Program-made: the position numbers and the translations under genes | Part shown: positions 61,119 through 64,000 of the stretch, piece after piece | Layout: each line of letters opens with the position of its first letter | Position numbering within the stretch: position 1 is the stretch's first letter | Assembly (NCBI GenBank): GCA_018697195.1 | Contig: CM031866.1 | Location: 7,383,048 to 7,447,047 of the forward strand | Length of the DNA: 64,000 nucleotides | Source: Certhia americana | Taxonomy: Eukaryota > Chordata > Aves > Passeriformes > Certhiidae | Direction: 5' to 3' | Notes under the pieces: model-generated | What the model was told of the DNA's origin: nothing | The model's input: the letters and a program-made list of their open reading frames with translations, nothing else | The model's database searches: none

Positions 61119-64000
61119 GTAATGGGGCAGCCCAGCCAGCACCAGATATTCTGGTGAGGGGGAAGGCAGTGAAGCTGCTCAGCACTACTCCTGCAAAGGG
61201 TGAACAGTAAATTTGGTATCATTTTGCTGCAAGCTGAAATCCAGTTGGCGGAAAGTTTGGTGTTTTCTTGTTCCCTGCATTTGTTCACTCTATCATGTGG
61301 TTCCAGTGGATTGTTCTGGTGAATCAAGTTTCAGTAATGGAAGACATTACTGCTCTGGTACATCCTACTTGTGTTCAGAGTGGTGAAATGGGTGGTAGAG
61401 ATGCAAACTTATACCTTATTGCCCATGCAGAAATCACAGGCTGAGAGATGACCTTAAACCTTGCCAGCAGTGAATGTCACAGTCAAACATAGATTATGCA
61501 TGTCTCCTTAAGCTAAAAAAAAATGGGTGCATTTGCTTTAGTTGCACAGCAGAGAGCAGGAGTTGCTATTTAAGTATCTAAACACTAGAATTAAAAACCC
61601 TGGTGTGTTTTGGCTGGGCAGAAACAGGATTTGGCTCCTATGAAATGTTCCCTTTGAAACAGGGTTTTGTCTTTGGCATTTAGCTTGGCTCTGTGTCTCT
61701 AGGGAAATAATTGTCCCTGCTCTGGCAACCTAACAGTTAAATTCAGAGTTGCAAACAAGTAGGCATTTATATTTTTATTTCTATTAATATCCTCCTGGTT
61801 ATGGCACTCTACATGGTGAGACAGTTTTTCCACCATAGAAAATTTCCTTGGCTAGGTTTAGGCAAGCATAAACATTTACTTCTCTGGGATCCATTACTTA
61901 CCAGCATTTTTCAACTAATAAGCATCCAACAGGATGAGTAAAGGTCATATTAAATGCTTCACTTTATGGGTTTTGGGGAGGGAATTATATGTATGTGCAG
62001 GGTAGCAGAAATTGGTCTCGTGTCGCAGGGTTTGATTAATTCGAAGAGGATAATAGAGTATTTCAGCCTCAATATTTCTGATTCTCAGCACCCTGACTAA
62101 CTGATGACTTGTTTGTCTGCTAAATTCTGAGTATCATGCTTCAAAGCCAAAACCCAAAAGTGAATCCGATTATGGAGAAAGATGGCTTGCTTTGATCTTA
62201 ACAACTTTATTACAAAATCTGTTTTTCTCTTCCTGTTCATGTAGCTCTGGTAGACAAGAACTTATATTCTGCCTTAGTGCAAGCAGGTGAAAATATCCTT
62301 TGAGCTGAAGGAAATAGTGACTCCTATGTAACTGCTGAATGGAGCCCAAGATAGTCAGTCTAGGGATGGGCTACTTGGCATGGAAAACTGAGATCCACGT
62401 CCTTCAGCTAACATTGCAGGCAAATCCTTTCTGAGCTAAGTGCCTAGAGTACAGTTAATTCCTTTCTGCTTGGTTTCTTTCATTCCCATTTCATGCTCCT
62501 CTTCTCCTGGATGTAATTTGCCCAAGAAAGGAAACGCCTGGGGAAAAACAATTCCTCTGGAAGTGTTTCTAGATCCAAAAATCCTGGGGATGGGCTTTCC
62601 TGAGGGTGTTTTAATCTGTCAGCTCAGGCTGACATTCCCACCCTCTGTGGTTGGTTCATGGGCTTTCCTCCTCAGTGCCTCCAAGAGCATCAAATCTCAT
62701 TGCCTCTCTGGTGTCCAAGGGCTTCCTTCAGCAGGGATCACCAAGAAATGCTTCGTGGTTCTGGGACCACCTAAAATCGTGAAATTCACTGAGCAGGAAC
62801 TATCAGGTCTTTTAGTCTTCCCTTTTTGATTCTGGAGTCTGTAGGGTTGTTGTTGTCCAAACAGGACCAAGACCTTTGCTCTTTAATTACAACTGAAACT
62901 CTCGTGTTGTAATGTAAACAGAGCAAGGCTTCAAGGAGGAACACTAAATAGTGGGAAACTCACAGGGAAAATCACAAGAGCTGTCAGCACCACGTCTCCT
63001 GGCAGTCTCTGAGTCACTCAGATTTCATCATTGGGGCACCAAGGTCCTTGGTGTCCCATCAACCTGACTTTCAGCTATTGCAAACCCAATACAGAAAGAA
63101 AAATGTAGGAAGAGGCTTCATAGTTCTCTGCACGTAGGTGTGTGAGATTTCCAGTGGCACAGAACTGAAGACTCCTTGACACCTGCAATACTTGTTGCAA
63201 TGTAAATGAGATTCCTAAGCCTTTTCTGATTTTTATATAAATTATAAGACAAATGCCTTGGTTCCCACTGGGCAGTTGAAGCTGTGCATTTACTGCTTGC
63301 AGACTTCACAGCAACTTGACAGGGGAGGCTGTGAAACTTCTCTTTTTTGATATTAGTCTTTATTAAAACAAGCAGAGTTTTTGGCAGTATGTGCTGTTTT
63401 CTTTTATAAGCTTAAAAAGGTGTTAGACAGTCATAAGAGACTGCCACACAGCCAGATCAGTGTCAGTCTTGAACTGAAAAAGCCTGATGCCTTGTAATTC
63501 TAAAATACTCTAGGAAATGCTGTTGATTTTATACCAGTTCACTTAGTCGCTCCTTCATTGCTGTTGGCTGAGATAGAAATTATTCCATATTTGTTAGCTC
63601 TGTTCTTGCAGTGAATGTTTGCAATTGTGCTGATCCTTCATCTCTGGGTTTCACATCTTGGGCAGGTTCTGTGGGCTTGGTGCCCCTGTGGCAGGCTTTG
63701 GTGCTGATGCTCTTAAATGTAAAGCAGACAAGGTAGAGAGCAGTGGTTTTCTAGCCACAGGAAAACTCTGCAGCCCTAGGATGTACAGTTGAAGACCACA
63801 CACCCTGTGGTACTTGAGGATTATCAACACCTCACAGATTGGGAAGAAGGAAAAGCCTGCGAGAAGTTTTTCAGTTCATGGTGTCTGTATTTGGATAAAG
63901 AGGTTCAGTTTGGATCTCTGATGTACACCAGTTAAAAACCAAGGCAGTTTTTCTGATGCCAGTGACATCCTAGCAAGTTTTAGAGAAACAAAGCTCCATT
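61119..64000 (+). other. Sequence after pseudogene exon M
   Basis: The family's C-terminal exons (carbohydrate-binding-like and GG-domain parts) are not recognisable here. An open frame at 62440-62829 encodes a 129-residue product unlike anything I know. The missing exons may lie beyond the window or be lost. Confidence 0.5.

Noticed and set aside
62440..62829. A 129-residue frame at the right end as a further pseudogene exon or a new gene
   Set aside because: No motif of the CEMIP C-terminal region and no clear splice sites; no other family recognised.
1..64000. tRNA, rRNA, CRISPR or prokaryotic-style operon features
   Set aside because: None seen; the sequence is vertebrate nuclear DNA.

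Overview
The window is vertebrate nuclear DNA, most likely from a songbird. Three things point there: a clean CR1 LINE 3' end at about 7620-7746, an LTR of a type I associate with passerine endogenous retroviruses at about 22875-23391, and compact AT-rich introns next to very GC-rich first exons. One intact protein-coding gene and one large broken gene lie head to tail on the + strand.

Region by region. 1-3230 is a noisy, indel-ridden copy of 4390-7618 that stops at a 100-base run of N (3231-3330). It is best read as two overlapping contig ends that were never merged, not as a real duplication. 3331-4190 is a GC-rich minisatellite of about 70 bp per unit whose polarity flips near 3648. 4190-5740 is the CpG island, 5' leader and first coding exon of ABHD17C, a membrane-anchored protein depalmitoylase. 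Coding exons 2 and 3 are at 29342-29521 and 32623-32842, and the 3' UTR ends near 33820. The three exons join in phase to 310 residues with the full Ser-Asp-His triad.

33835-42180 is intergenic and includes an orphan CpG-rich block preceded by four 43-bp repeats (37041-37525), a 20-bp minisatellite (38795-39058) and a C-rich array.

The main discovery is 42185-61118. At least eleven exon relics, in order and with mostly preserved splice sites and phases, spell out a CEMIP/CEMIP2 (KIAA1199/TMEM2) family hyaluronidase-like protein. Four substitution-type stop codons and many frameshifts make it a unitary, intron-containing pseudogene. In mammals CEMIP itself lies directly downstream of ABHD17C in this orientation, but the relic reads closer to CEMIP2 at most diagnostic positions. 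It may therefore be a decayed third family member, or an unusual CEMIP ortholog. A TATA box and a GC-rich leader with a perfect splice donor survive at its 5' end. The remaining 3' exons are not visible before the window ends at 64000.

The depalmitoylase gene and the hyaluronidase-like relic are linked by ancestry of the locus (ABHD17 and CEMIP genes are also neighbours at the human ABHD17B/CEMIP2 locus), not by a shared pathway that the sequence can show.
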